From Jaltomata sinuosa (taxonomy: Eukaryota > Streptophyta > Magnoliopsida > Solanales > Solanaceae): a stretch of DNA of 64,000 nt. The stretch is from contig QJPP01007250.1 in NCBI GenBank assembly GCA_003996215.1, positions 186,001-250,000 of the forward strand, in the 5' to 3' direction. This document shows, one piece after another, positions 33,690 through 44,337 of the stretch. A program made the translations under genes and the position numbers. Under the pieces are notes generated by a model. That model had not been told where the DNA came from, made no database searches, and worked only from the letters and a program-made list of their open reading frames with translations. Numbering within the stretch: position 1 is the stretch's first letter; each line of letters opens with the position of its first letter.

Positions 33690-34240
33690 GAGATCATTAT
33701 CATAGAGCCCTTCTTATTCTACACCCCAGTCAAGGAGTCAGTCTTAGCTAAGAGGGTATACAAAAATTATCCAGTCTCAGTCCTCCATAAAGTCACCTCA
33801 ATAGACTTATAGAGTTAGATATGACCGATTTTGACATCATCCTCGGCATGGATTGACTATATGCATGTTATGTCTTAGTCGACTGCAGAACCAGAGTCGT
33901 AAAAGTTTCAGTTTCCAGATGAGCCTATCTTAGAATGGCAGGGTAGTCCCTTAATGTCAAAAGGTCATTTCATATCTTACCTAAAATCTAGAAAGATGAT
34001 CTCGAAGGGGTACATCTACCATATAGTTTGGGTTAAAGATTCCAAGTCTGGAACTCCATCTCCTCAGTCAGTTCTGGTAGTCAATAAATTCCCAGAAGTA
34101 TTTCCTGAGGATCTTTCTAGAGTCCCTCCTAAATGGGAGATTGACTTTGGGATAGAACTTCTTCCAGATATGCAGCCATATTTATTCCTCCTTATAGAAT
34201 GGCTCCAGCTAAGCTTAAGGAGTTGAAAGACCAGCTAAAG
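33690..34240 (+). pseudogene. gypsy protease C-terminus and linker (element G)
   Basis: The translation gives V-K-E-S-V-L-A-K-R-V-Y and V-S-V-L-H-K-V-T-S-I-D-L near 33730-33810, then a retropepsin tail (I-I-L-G-M-D-like at 33838 in a shifted frame), the M-S-K-G-H-F-I-S-Y-L-K segment (33954) and the F-P-E-V-F-P-E-D-L linker. The D-S/F-G active-site end lies before the break and is missing. Confidence 0.75.
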
Positions 34241-35420
34241 GACCTCCTAGATAAAGGTTTCATTAGACCAGCATCTCTCCATGGGGTGCTCCAGTTCTTT
34301 TTGTACGTAGGAAAGATGATTCTATTAGAATGTGCATCGGCTACCATTAGTTGAACAAGGTCACAATCAAGAATAAGTATCCATTATAGGATTGATAACT
34401 TATTCAACTAGTTTCAGGGCACCAGTTACTTCTCCAAGATTAACCTCATATCTAGTTATCATCAGCTCAGAGTTAGAGAATGTAACATTCCAAAGACAGC
34501 CTTCAGAACTCGGTATAGTCACTATGAATTTGTAGTTATGTCTTTTGGACTAACGAATGCTCCTGTAGCTTTCATGGAATTGATGAATAGGGTGTCAAGA
34601 AGTATTTATACATGTTGATCATTGTCTTTATAGATGATATTCTTGTCTAGTCACAGAGTAAGAAGGAGCATGCAAACCATCTGAGGGTTGTGCTGTAAAC
34701 TCTCAAGGATTGCATGTTATTCGCCAAGTTCAGTAAGTGTGAGGTTTGGTTATAGTGAATTACCTTTCTAGGTCATGTGGTGTCTAAGGAGGGAATTCGA
34801 GTAGATTCACAGAAGATAGAGGCAGTAAAGAACTAGCCTAGGCCAACTTCTCCAACAGACATTAGGAGCTTTTGGAGTTTGGCTGGTTACTGTAGGAGAT
34901 TTGTTGAGGGGTTTTCATCCATAGCTACCCCATTGACCAGGTTGACTCAAAAAAGGTTAAGTTTCAGTGGTCATATGAGTGTGAGAAGAACTTCTAGGAA
35001 CTGAAGACTAGGATGACCACATCTCAAGTTTTGACTCTACCAGAAGGTTTAGATGGGTTTGTTGTGTATTATGATGCATCTAGAGTTGGCTTAGGCTGTG
35101 TTTTGATGTAGTATGGTAAAGTCATCGCCTATACCTCTAGACAACTTAAGATTCATGAGAAGAACTACCCGACTCATGATCTTGAGTTAGCAGAAGTTGT
35201 TTTTGCCTTAAAGATTTGGAGACACAATTTATATGGTGTCCATGTGATGTATTTACCGATCATAAGAGTCTCCAGTATGTGTTCACTTAGAATGAGTTAA
35301 ATCTTCATCATAAAAGGTGGATAGAGCTTCTCAAGGACTATGATATGAGTGTGCTTTACCATCCGGGTAAGGCTAATGTGGTTCCTGACGCACTTAGCAG
35401 GTTGTCCATGGGTAGTGAGT
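34195..35420 (+). pseudogene. gypsy reverse transcriptase and RNase H (element G)
   Basis: In broken frames: M-A-P-A-K-L-K-E-L-K (34200), S-S-Y-H-Q-L-R-V-R (34455), F-R-T-R-Y-S-H-Y-E-F-V-V-M-S-F-G-L-T-N-A-P (34500-34570), F-L-G-H-V-V-S-K-E-G-I (34770) and R-R-F-V-E-G-F-S-S-I-A-T (34890). RNase H follows at 35030-35400 (D-A-S-R-V-G-L-G, then Y-H-P-G-K-A-N-V near 35360 and D-A-L-S-R). Many stops, including in the Y-x-D-D region. Confidence 0.8.
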
Positions 35421-35639
35421 CACATGTTGACGAAGAAAAAAAATAATTGGCTAAGGATGTTCATAGTCTTGCACGCTTAGGGGTTTGCCTAACAAATTCA
35501 GCAGATGGCGGTGCTATAGTCTAGAATGGGTCAGAATCTTCTTTGGTAGTTGAGGTGAAAAAGAAACAAGATAGTGATCACATCTTGCAGCAGCTAAAAA
35601 GTGTAGTCCATCAGTAGAGAGTAGAGGTTTTCTCCCAAG

Positions 35640-36207
35640 GGAGAGATGGTGTGCTTTATTATCAGGGTCAGTTATGTGTTCCTAATATGGATGAGTTGAA
35701 ACATTGGATTTTGATAGAGACTCATAGCTCTCCAGATATTCCGTCCATCCCCGTTCCATCAAGACATACCGTGACATATGAAAAGTCTTTTGGAGGAATA
35801 GAATGAAGAGGGACATTGTAGATTTTGTGGCTAAGTATCCCAACTATCAGCAAATGAAGGTAGAACATTAGCGACCGGGTGGTATGACTCAGGATATTGA
35901 CATTCCTACTTGGAAGTGGGAATAAATCAATATGGACTTCATTACAGGCTTACCTTGTTCTCGTAGACAGCATGATTCTATTTGGGTGATAGTAAACAGG
36001 ATGACTAATTCAGCCCACTTCTTGGCTATCAAGACTACTACTTCAACAGAGGATTACACTAGACTCTACATCCGTGAGATAGTCAGATTGCATGGAGTTC
36101 CCTGTCTATCATCTCAGATAGGGGTACTCAGTTTACATCTCAATTTTGGAAATCCTTTCAGAAAGGTCTTGGTACTCAGGTAAATCTCAGCATATTATTT
36201 CACCCTA
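35640..36207 (+). pseudogene. gypsy integrase, truncated (element G)
   Basis: A degraded zinc-binding part (35690-35870) precedes the catalytic core at 35932-36207: M-D-F-I-T-G-L-P, D-S-I-W-V-I-V, R-E-I-V-R-L-H-G-V-P and, after a frame change, S-D-R-G-T-Q-F-T-S-like sequence. It stops in the core at about 36207 with no integrase C-terminus, chromodomain or 3' LTR. A kinase gene fragment in the opposite orientation follows immediately. Confidence 0.8.
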
Positions 36208-36640
36208 CGCAAGACCTCCTGCAGTGCCTAGAGCAATATTATACCTTTCTTGCCAAGTCAATTTACCCTGTCACCTAAAAATGTTGCACACATAATAAAA
36301 ATAAAGTATGTAATTAGTTGTTAAGAGTCTAGAGAAGGCATAAAAAGAATATTAGTGAACATACCACTAAGCATATTAGCTAAGCTCCCATGAGGAGACA
36401 AAGGAAGAACAAGGTGCATCCCTCCTTCGACTCCATAGCCAACTACATTGGCAACGTTTGGATGTTTGACATGTACTAAAATTCCTAGCTCAGATAAGTA
36501 GTCAGACGTCATTTCCTCTTGAGATCCTCTAGTCAACCTTTTCACTGCCACAGGTTGGCCATCTTTGAGAAGTCCCTTGTATACTTCAGAATAACCTCCC
36601 TCACCAATCAAGTTATCTTCCAAAATGACAACAAAAGCTT
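36208..36640 (-). pseudogene. receptor-like cytoplasmic kinase fragment (subdomains I-V plus part of the next exon)
   Basis: The minus-strand frame 36623-36365 has the glycine loop G-E-G-G-Y-S-E-V-Y-K-G, the ATP-binding Lys in V-A-V-K-R-L, H-P-N-V-A-N-V-V-G-Y-G and L-P-L-S-P-H-G-S-L-A-N-M-L, close to the RLCK-VI/ROP-binding kinase group. A GTATGT donor follows at 36364. After a short intron, a TTTTAG acceptor precedes a next-exon piece (36274-36208) encoding L-T-W-Q-E-R-Y-N-I-A-L-G-T-A-G-G-L, apparently one base out of frame with the previous exon. The catalytic loop, activation segment and C-lobe are missing; the fragment ends at the gypsy junction. It cannot encode an active kinase. Confidence 0.8.
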
Positions 36641-37023
36641 AGGCATCACAATGTGGTTTTAGAACATTACTAAATATATGCTTCCTTAAATTTGAGCGAG
36701 ACAATCAAACTAGCTCATACTATGAAGATCAAAATCCATCCTCTACAAAATTGTCAGAAGTTAAGTTCATAAATTAATGTTGTCTTTGTTATGAGAGCAT
36801 GATCCTCAGAATCGCTCGGCTTATTTAAATAAGACAAACTCATAAGCAAAAAAATCAAATATTGAGCCTTTAATGATTAATTCCCTCTTTCAAAACTGAC
36901 AACCGTCATTTCAAACCTCTCTTATACTTCAAACACTCTCTCTCAAGAAATCGTTCATCTCCACAAAACCCTCTCTCACAGGTTCACCAAATATATTTCT
37001 CCAAATCTCCAAATATTTTTACA
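36641..37023. other. kinase flank and leader of the transposon ORF
   Basis: The left part may be intron or upstream flank of the kinase fragment. The right part (36890-37020) is a CT-rich leader for the ORF beginning at 37024. No other feature. Confidence 0.4.
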
Positions 37024-38529
37024 ATGGCTTCCTTATCTTCAAAACCTATTTCTTCCCCATTCCACTCTCTTGTCTACCACTCTGATGATGAGGACTTCTC
37101 CTCGTCTACTGTTTCTCCTACTCAAGGGGGACAATGATCAAGATCTCCATCTCCTACTCTTTCATTTGCACTGCCCAGATCACCAACTCCCACTCCTACA
37201 TCACAACCTCCATCCCCAAAATCTGACTCTTTGAACTTCTCATGGAGTTCGGATGGACTAAATCCCACTGCTTCCCCGCCTGAATCTCCAAAATCACCCT
37301 CTTCTGAGGATGAAGATATTGACAGTGATGGGGATATTCATATGCATTCTATACTTATCATGACTCTCATTCTAATCTACAAGAAAATGGCTACCCACAA
37401 ACCCAAAAGCAAACCCCTGAGAAAATCCTCTATTGGTTTAACACTCTCCTCCTCCCTTCCACCAAGAACTCCTTTCATAAGAAAAAGGGTTGCTGATGCA
37501 CAGAAGGAGGTGGAAATAAAGAGAGCTAGGGTAGCTAGAGAAAAGAAGAAGATTAGGGATGATGATGAACCCATTAATATGGAGAAAGAAGAGATTGCAG
37601 AGGAAGAAGAATAAGTTGCACCCCCTCAAGCTGGAAAAAATAAGAACTATGAGAAGTTCTTGAGGCTAGGACACCGTGGCTACTATGCTACACAACACTT
37701 TCTGAAAGGGAGGATTCTTGATGAAGAGGTAATGCTTAATTCCTACATTCAGAGGTTTCTTGATAGACTTGGATTTCAAGGGTGGGATCATCTGTTTAAA
37801 TCTGCTAAACCCATACTGCATAAAGTGGAAGTGGTGGAGTTCTATGCCAACTTAAAAATGTTGGATGGGTGGGCAGATAGCTCTTGTGTGAAGGGGGTAG
37901 AGATTGTATTTGATCCAGTCAAAATGGGAGAAATTTTGATTGTTCCTTCTGAGGGTTTGGAGGAATATGTCTGGAAGACTGATGAGGACTGTCTTTTGAC
38001 CAAGAAGTTTTCTCAAGAAAAAGAGAAGAGGGTGGCTATAAAGGCGTTTAAAGGAGAAATATCTCCTAATCACAAGCTCATTTTTGAAATTGTGAACAAG
38101 GAGATATTGACTAGAGGGGGATGGAGGCATGAGGCTAATTTCAGGGATATGGATATTATGAATGCCCTAGACATGGATGAAAGAGTAAACCTCCCTCCAC
38201 TGAAGATTAAGAACATGGGAAGAGTGACTTCTCCAAAGACTGGTCCTCATGGGTTGTCTTATGGGTTCTTCTTGACTGAGGTCTTCAGGAGTTTTGAGGT
38301 GCCTCTAGGGAAGGGGGTTGCAGCCACTAAGAATGATAGAATCACTCTTTCCACTTTGGAAGAGTGTGATTGTTTGCCTGCACATCTCCCAAAAAAGAAG
38401 AGTTCCTGCCCTATGACCCAATCCTCACTGGACTTAAAGGCTGCCCACAAGGAGATTGCTCAGCTAAAGGAGGAGAATGCTGGGTTGAAGGAGTGTCTTA
38501 CAGCTTCCCAAGCTAGGTGTACACCCTGA
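37024..38529 (+). pseudogene. transposon-associated ('putative plant transposon protein'/env-like) ORF with two stops
   Basis: One frame of 501 codons opens at ATG 37024 (M-A-S-L-S-S-K-P) and is broken only by TGA at 37135 and TAA at 37612. Residues 1-120 are a Ser/Pro-rich disordered leader. Residues 140-195 are Lys/Glu-rich with a bipartite-NLS look (R-K-R-V-A-D ... K-R-A-R). Residues about 215-400 contain a fold recurrent in plant retroelement ORFs (Y-A-T-Q-H-F-L-K-G-R, V-V-E-F-Y-A-N-L, V-K-G-V-E-I-V-F-D-P). The end is a coiled-coil segment (L-K-A-A-H-K-E-I-A-Q-L-K-E-E-N). Such ORFs lie 3' of pol in SIRE/Maximus and some gypsy elements and have been called env-like. Here it precedes a polypurine tract and LTR. 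Function unknown. Confidence 0.65.
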
Positions 38530-38946
38530 AGACTGAGATGATAGTGCAGTTGAACAAGTATTTTGAGAACATCCAGCCCTCATGGACCTCCTCTCCAAAT
38601 CCAAGCCTTCTTCCTGATCCTTTCTAGCCTTCCTCAAATTCAGTTCCCTCCCCTCTGATAAATATTCCCTTTTTGGTTCTTCTTGACAAATAATTATTGA
38701 TTTTTGTAACTAATCTTTGATATGTTTTGTTTTGAACCAATGGTTGGCTTAAATTGTGCTTATCTTGTTGTGTTTGCCTATGTTTCCTTGCTTCTTGACA
38801 CTGTCTTATGCTTGAGTAGATGATAGCCTTGGTTGTTAATTGTGTTTCTCTTGACTGTGGCTCTATTGCCCCAGTGGCCATGAGTTCTTTACATGCCTAT
38901 TTCATTAGTTGCATTACATTACCCTGCTTTGGTTTTTAATGATATC
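38530..38946 (+). other. 3' untranslated part of the SIRE-like remnant
   Basis: T-rich sequence between the ORF and the polypurine tract. The minus-strand ORF 38881-38624 is not supported. Confidence 0.4.
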
Positions 38947-38959
38947 AAAAGGGGGAAGA
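38947..38959 (+). promoter_or_regulatory. polypurine tract of SIRE-like remnant
   Basis: AAAAGGGGGAAGA lies just before TGACAAGC. The tract ATCAAAAGGGGGA is typical of SIRE/Maximus copia elements. Confidence 0.75.
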
Positions 38960-39691
38960 TGACAAGCTACTGTATGTCAGTACTATTTAAAGCTAGTAGC
39001 TAGTACTATTACAAAAATTGGATAAGTTTGCCATCATCAAAAAGGGAAAAATTAAAGAAATCTTGTCGAACAAGATTTGATAATGAGGCAAAACCTATTT
39101 TTGATAAAAGTCTATTTATGGTAGTAAGCTACAAAAGGTAATTTCCATGTTAAACAAGGAAAGAACTTAAACTCAAAGGCATATCACAGTCCAATAAGGA
39201 AAGTTTTGTAGCTTTTCTATCAAGGAGAGGAGATCTTGAGGCATATATAAAACCAACAAAGCAAGGAAGTTTTTGACTCACCTATTGCACACGCAGAGAA
39301 GAAACTTTTCTCAAGCAGTAGGAGATCTCAAGCAAGCTGATTCAAGAAGACTTAGTAGAAGCTGTTTTTAATATAGCCTTGTGTGTTTGTTAAGTTGTAG
39401 TGTGTGAATTTGTGAGGCTTGTAATAAAAAGTGGGTTTGACTTCTTGAAAGAGAGTTAGAGAGAAGAAACAGTGATAGTTTATTGTTTGAGGCTAGGTAC
39501 TAGAGATAATTTCTTTGATTAAAGTTGTAATCATAAAACTTGAAGAAATTAGTAAATCTGAGTTCGTGGTTTTTACTCCTGGAGTTAGAAGGTTTTTCAC
39601 ATAAATTATGTGTTAATTTACTTATTGCTTTAAGTGAAACTGTGCCAAGGACCTGGTCCCTGGGATAAGTAGTGGGCACCAACTTTCTTCA
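38960..39691 (+). repeat. SIRE-like 3' LTR
   Basis: It starts TGACAAGC after the polypurine tract and ends about 39691 (TTCTTCA). It has a TATA box (ATATATAA at 39243-39250), a run GAGAAGAAAC near 39297 and the T-rich/GTTTTCAC-like tail usual in these LTRs. About 730 bases. The rest of the element (5' LTR to pol) is absent, so this is a 3' fragment. The right boundary is approximate. Confidence 0.6.
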
Positions 39692-39730
39692 GAAAATACA
39701 TTTAAAAATAAAAATTAAAAGAGAACGAAA

Positions 39731-39747
39731 GAGAGAAATAGCTACGT
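39731..39747. repeat. 17-bp target-site duplication, left copy (LINE)
   Basis: GAGAGAAATAGCTACGT is identical to 46803-46819, at the other end of the LINE after its A-tail. Confidence 0.93.
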
Positions 39748-39822
39748 AGTCGAAGTTCTCAAGCCTTAAAAAATCTCTCTAGCGGCACTGACCTAATCCC
39801 GCTAGTAAACCAAAGTCAACAC

Positions 39823-41804
39823 CATGGTCGATCCGGCCACTGGCCAGCCTCATGCGGTTGGCCAAAAATTAACCACTACGTCAATGGAATAATTTCCAGA
39901 ACTTTACCACCCTAATTCTCCAAAAACACCTAGTTTGCCTATCGATCCTAAGGATTTTCCTAACGTCAATAACATAAAGCCCAAAAAGATGATGATGAAA
40001 CTCAAAACAAAAAGATAAAATTTGTGGAACTTCTAAAACCATTGATTCAACAAGGAAAACAATCAGCAGATACAATTAATATGAAGTTAGTAGAATATAA
40101 CAACGGGGTTCCAAGAATTACATGGACAGAGGAAGAAGTTCATAAAATGAATGTCCTCGAAGATCTTCAACTTGCAGTGATTGGAAAATTCTCTTATGGA
40201 TGACCGGAGTTAGAAGAACTGAGGACACAAATACCCAGGCAATGTAAGATAAAGGGTAGCTGTAAGATTTGATTGATTAGAAACAAACATATATTAATGA
40301 GATTCAACTTGATGGAAGATTTTGTCAATATAATGTCTAAACCAGTCTATTACATCACTGCAAAGGACGGAGTTGCATATCAAATGCGACCCCTCATTTA
40401 TGATGCCACATTTACACCTGACAAAGAAACTACTCAGGCGATGAATTGGATATCTTTCCCCGAACTTCTCTCTGCATTCTTTGTGAAAGAATCTATCTTT
40501 TCTCTAGCCTCTGCAGTTGGCAAGCCAATTCACCTAGATCTGACAACCATAAATAAAACTCGCCCGAGTTGTGCAAGAGTTAAAGTACAAGTGGACTTAG
40601 CAGCTAAACTACCTGACTATGTAGAGCTAGAGGTAGTAAATAGCAAAACACATGAAATAAGAGTCCAGAAAATCAAGGTTCAATATGATACATTGCCTAG
40701 ATAATGTCACACATGCAAGCTACAGGGACATAGTAAGGAAGAATGCAGGAGCTTGCACCCGGAATTGAGAATACAGGTGGAAGAAGTAAAAAAAGGTGAG
40801 GAAGAGACCAGACATGTAGATGTACCTGTTCAAACGAGATACATAAATGGAAAAGTGGTACTGGCTAGGTGAAATCCCACTAGCAGAAGATTCAAACTAG
40901 AAAGAGGAACTTATAACCTAATCAGTGAAACAGTTGATGTGCCAAAGCCAGGAATCAGCACAAAGAACTCCTTTGATATGCTGCAAAATGAAGGAGATGA
41001 AGAAAAGGGAGATCATCAAAAAGAAGATATAGAAAGAGATCACCCATAGCATAAAGAACAGACTGATATGACTGATGAACATGGTAAAAGTTATGATGGC
41101 ATGGAGAAAGAAGACATAACTGTAGGACAAAAGGGAATATATACAGAAGTCACAAAAGATGGGAATGCACCGATTACAGACTCTCAAGCACAGGAACATG
41201 GACCCACAGATGAGAGCATAGGAGGTCTAAAAGGGTACAACAGTCTTATAATCTCCCATCCAATTCAGCATAAGGAAGAGATAGAGCAGATAGTTATAGC
41301 AGGTACCAGAATTCCATGTATACCAGAGGAAAAGGATATAGTGATTACAAATGCTATAGACATACAAAATGAATTGGCCAGTGCCACTTATCAGATGCCT
41401 CTTCTGATGTACAACTCAAATGCAATAGAAGGTGATGAAGGCACAGTGGGTAGATACCCAGCTCTACCCTCTAACTATCCCATGAGAAAACAACTAGATG
41501 ATCTAGGTTCTATTGTAACCTCAGCAAATAGCTTACCCTGCAAGATACCATCACCAATCAGGACCTTACATGATATTGTGTCACATCAAGTGGACACAAT
41601 ACAGATCAATCAAGGGTTAATGAGCAATCAGAATCAGTAGATGAGAAGGATGAAGAGAACAATCATAGTAATGAGATTAATTTGATGAAGGGAGCAGGAT
41701 TGTCACCAGTATCAACCTCTAAGGCTAACAAAGGCTAAAACAAGGTTGAAAATAAACCTCTTAGGGTCAATCCTAAGAGACCTGTCAAATCCAGTAATCA
41801 ATAA
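39823..41804 (+). pseudogene. LINE ORF1 (DUF4283-type gag-like, CCHC knuckle)
   Basis: ATG 39823 (M-V-D-P-A-T-G-Q-P) is followed by early stops (about 39888 and 40017). The central open part (40273-40704) is the plant LINE ORF1 domain (D-A-T-F-T-P-D-K-E-T-T-Q-A-M-N-W-I-S-F-P, S-A-V-G-K-P-I-H-L-D, R-V-K-V-Q-V-D-L). Right after a TAA at 40702 comes a zinc knuckle C-x2-C-x4-H-x4-C (C-H-T-C ... H-S-K-E-E-C, 40705-40746). The C-terminal half (41068-41640) is acidic and low in conserved features. The frame ends with TAA at 41802, two bases before the ORF2 ATG. The product would be an RNA-binding chaperone-like protein. Confidence 0.85.
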
Positions 41805-41806
41805 AG

Positions 41807-42990
41807 ATGAAAGCTCTGATTTGGAATGTGAGGTTTGTTAGGACTCAAAATTCATTCCATAGGATACAAATGCTACACAGATTTCATAAATTTTCATTTA
41901 TTGCTCTCATGGAACCATTCCAGGATGCAAGAAATATACACAAATACAAAAGAAGGTTGGGGATGCAGTATTAAAACTATAATTTAAATGAAAAGATCTG
42001 GGTTTTTATTCAAGAACATGTTCATGTAGGAGTGATCTCTGATACTGAGCAGCAACTGACATTACATCTGCAATATCAAGAAACTGGGCGGTCTTTAATA
42101 GTTACTATGGTCTATGCTAAATGTGATGCAGATGAAAGACTAAGCCTCTGGGATGACATATACAATATCAGCATGAATGTACAAATGCCTTGGATAGTTG
42201 GTGGGGACTTCAATGTCATTCTGAGTAATAAAGAAAAGATTGGTGGACTACGTGTGTTCCCTCAGGAATATGAAGTTTTTCCTTTTGTGTTAACTCTTGT
42301 GAACTCTTTGATGTTAATTTTAAAGGTTGTCCTTTTACTTGGTGGAATGGTAGAGTGGATAGTGAATACATTTTCAAAAGACTAGACATGCTACTATTTA
42401 ATCAAGCCTTTATGGGGATGAATGGTAAGATAGAAGTGGAACATTTGGCCAGAATTGGGTCAGATCATGCCCCATTACTATTATCTTATGGTGATCTGTC
42501 TGGGGTAATAAGAAGACCTTTCAAATTCTTAAAGTTTTGGACTGAAAAAGAAGATTTCCTGGAGGTAGTTAGTGCAAATTAGGTTTCTGAAGATGAGGAC
42601 TTGTTCATTAACTTGAAGAAGAAATTGAAAAGAACTAAAGTTGCACTAACCAGTTGGAGCAAAGAAAAATTTGGTGATATTTTTAAGCAACTGATTATTA
42701 GAGAAGAAATTGTTAGACTAAAGGAAGATCTATTTGAAGAAGATCCATCTGCCCTTAACAGAATTATATTACAGAAGGCACAAGCAGATCTGAAGCTATA
42801 TTTACACTATGAGGAAGAATTCTGGAGGCAAAAATTAGGCTTACAATGGTTCTCTAAAGGGGAAGAAATACTAAATTCTTTCACAACATTGTGAAAGGGA
42901 GAAGGAAGAGATTATCTATTCACAAAATCATGAAAGTTGATGGGCAATGGGCCCAAGGTTCTGAGGTGGCTACTGAAGTTGTGTCCTTCT
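41807..42990 (+). pseudogene. LINE ORF2: AP-like endonuclease and linker
   Basis: ATG 41807 (M-K-A-L-I-W-N-V-R) starts the endonuclease, which nicks target DNA. E-P-F-Q-D and later W-I-V-G-G-D-F-N-V-I-L carry active-site acidic/Asn residues, and R-I-G-S-D-H-A-P-L-L-L is the terminal S-D-H motif (about 42450). Frame breaks fall near 41970, 42320-42380 and 42580. The linker 42601-42894 is helical, K/E-rich (K-T-A-L-x-x-W-S-K-type). Confidence 0.85.
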
Positions 42991-43059
42991 TTCGAAAATA
43001 GTTTTCAGAAACCATAGGGGAGGTGGAAATGAGTTTAATTTAGCATATCACTTTTGTCA

Positions 43060-44337
43060 TAATAGAAGAAAGCAATACAGGTATTAATTCCATCCCTACC
43101 ATGGAGGAGATCAAAAAGATAGTGTTTGAACTAAAAGGTGATAGTGCTAGTGGCCCGGATGGGTTTACTAGCCATTTTTTTCAAACTTGCTAGAATATTG
43201 TGGGTGATGATGTACATAAGGTGGTTACTGCCTTTTTTAAGGGATGTACTCTTCCAAAATAAATTACTCACACTAATTTGGTTCTTTGACTAAAAAAAAG
43301 ATAACGTACAATCCTTTTCTGATATGAGGCCAATTAGTTTGAGCAATTTCCTGAATAAGGTGATATCAAGAGTGGTGCATGATAGACTTGAAGATCTGCT
43401 GCCTTCTTTAATATCCAAAAATTAGTCAGGGTTTGTAAAAGACAGAAACATTACATAAAATGTGCTTTTAGCACGAGAAATTGTTACAGACATCAGAATG
43501 AGAAGAAAGCCAACAAATGTAGTGATAAAGCTTGACATGGCAAAAGCATATGATAGAGTGAGCTGAAAGTTTCTAATAAAAGTACTGGAGAAGATGGGAT
43601 TTGACTCAGGTGTGGTTGATAAAATCTGGAGATTAGTGGCAAATAATTGGTACTCTGTCCTCATCAATGGGGAAGCTCATGGTTTTTTACACTCTACAAG
43701 GGGTGTAAAGCAAGGAGACCCTCTATCCCCTGCTTTATTTATCTTAGCTGTTGAAGTATTGTCTAAAGCCCTAAATATTTTGTTTGCTAACCCTGAATTT
43801 AAGGGCTTTGACATGATTAAATGGAGTGATAATATCAACTATTTGGCATATGCAGATGATACTATCATCTTTGTATCTGCTGATAGGACATCTCTAAAGA
43901 TGAGGATGGGGATGCCCAAAGACTATGAATCACAATCTGGTCAATTGATAAACAAGGATAAAAGTGATTTCCTTGTATATCACAAGACTGCTCATGCTCA
44001 TATCAGAGAAGTGGAGGAATGTACTAGTTTCACTAGAGGTAAATTCTCTCTCATATATCTAGGTTGTCCTATAAGGCATGCAAAGAAGAAGAAAGTGCAT
44101 TTCTCAGAACTGTTGAAGAAAGTGCAAAATAAATTGCAAGCCTAGAAGGGAAAGCTACTATCCTTTGGTGGTAAAGAAGTACTTATCAACACTATTTTAA
44201 ATAGTATTCATATTTACATGTTGTCTGCTATTAACCCCCCTAATTGTGTTTTACATGATCTTCATAGAATCTTTTCAAGATTCCTATGGAATTTCAAAGA
44301 GAATGGGAGGAATAAACATTGAGTTGCTTGGTCTGAC
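43060..44337 (+). pseudogene. LINE ORF2: reverse transcriptase
   Basis: Reading through stops, the RT blocks appear in order: G-P-D-G-F (43157), R-P-I-S-L-S-N (43330), V-I-K-L-D-M-A-K-A-Y-D-R-V (43525-43560), T-R-G-V-K-Q-G-D-P-L-S-P-A-L-F (43700), and the catalytic Y-A-D-D box (43850-43861). In-frame stops occur at about 43190, 43260, 43423, 43457, 43563 and 44143. The thumb continues into the next segment. Confidence 0.9.

Noticed and set aside
36890..37614. host nuclear protein gene (Ser/Pro-rich, NLS-like)
   Set aside because: The frame continues through stops into a transposon-associated domain and is followed by a polypurine tract and LTR, so it belongs to a retroelement.
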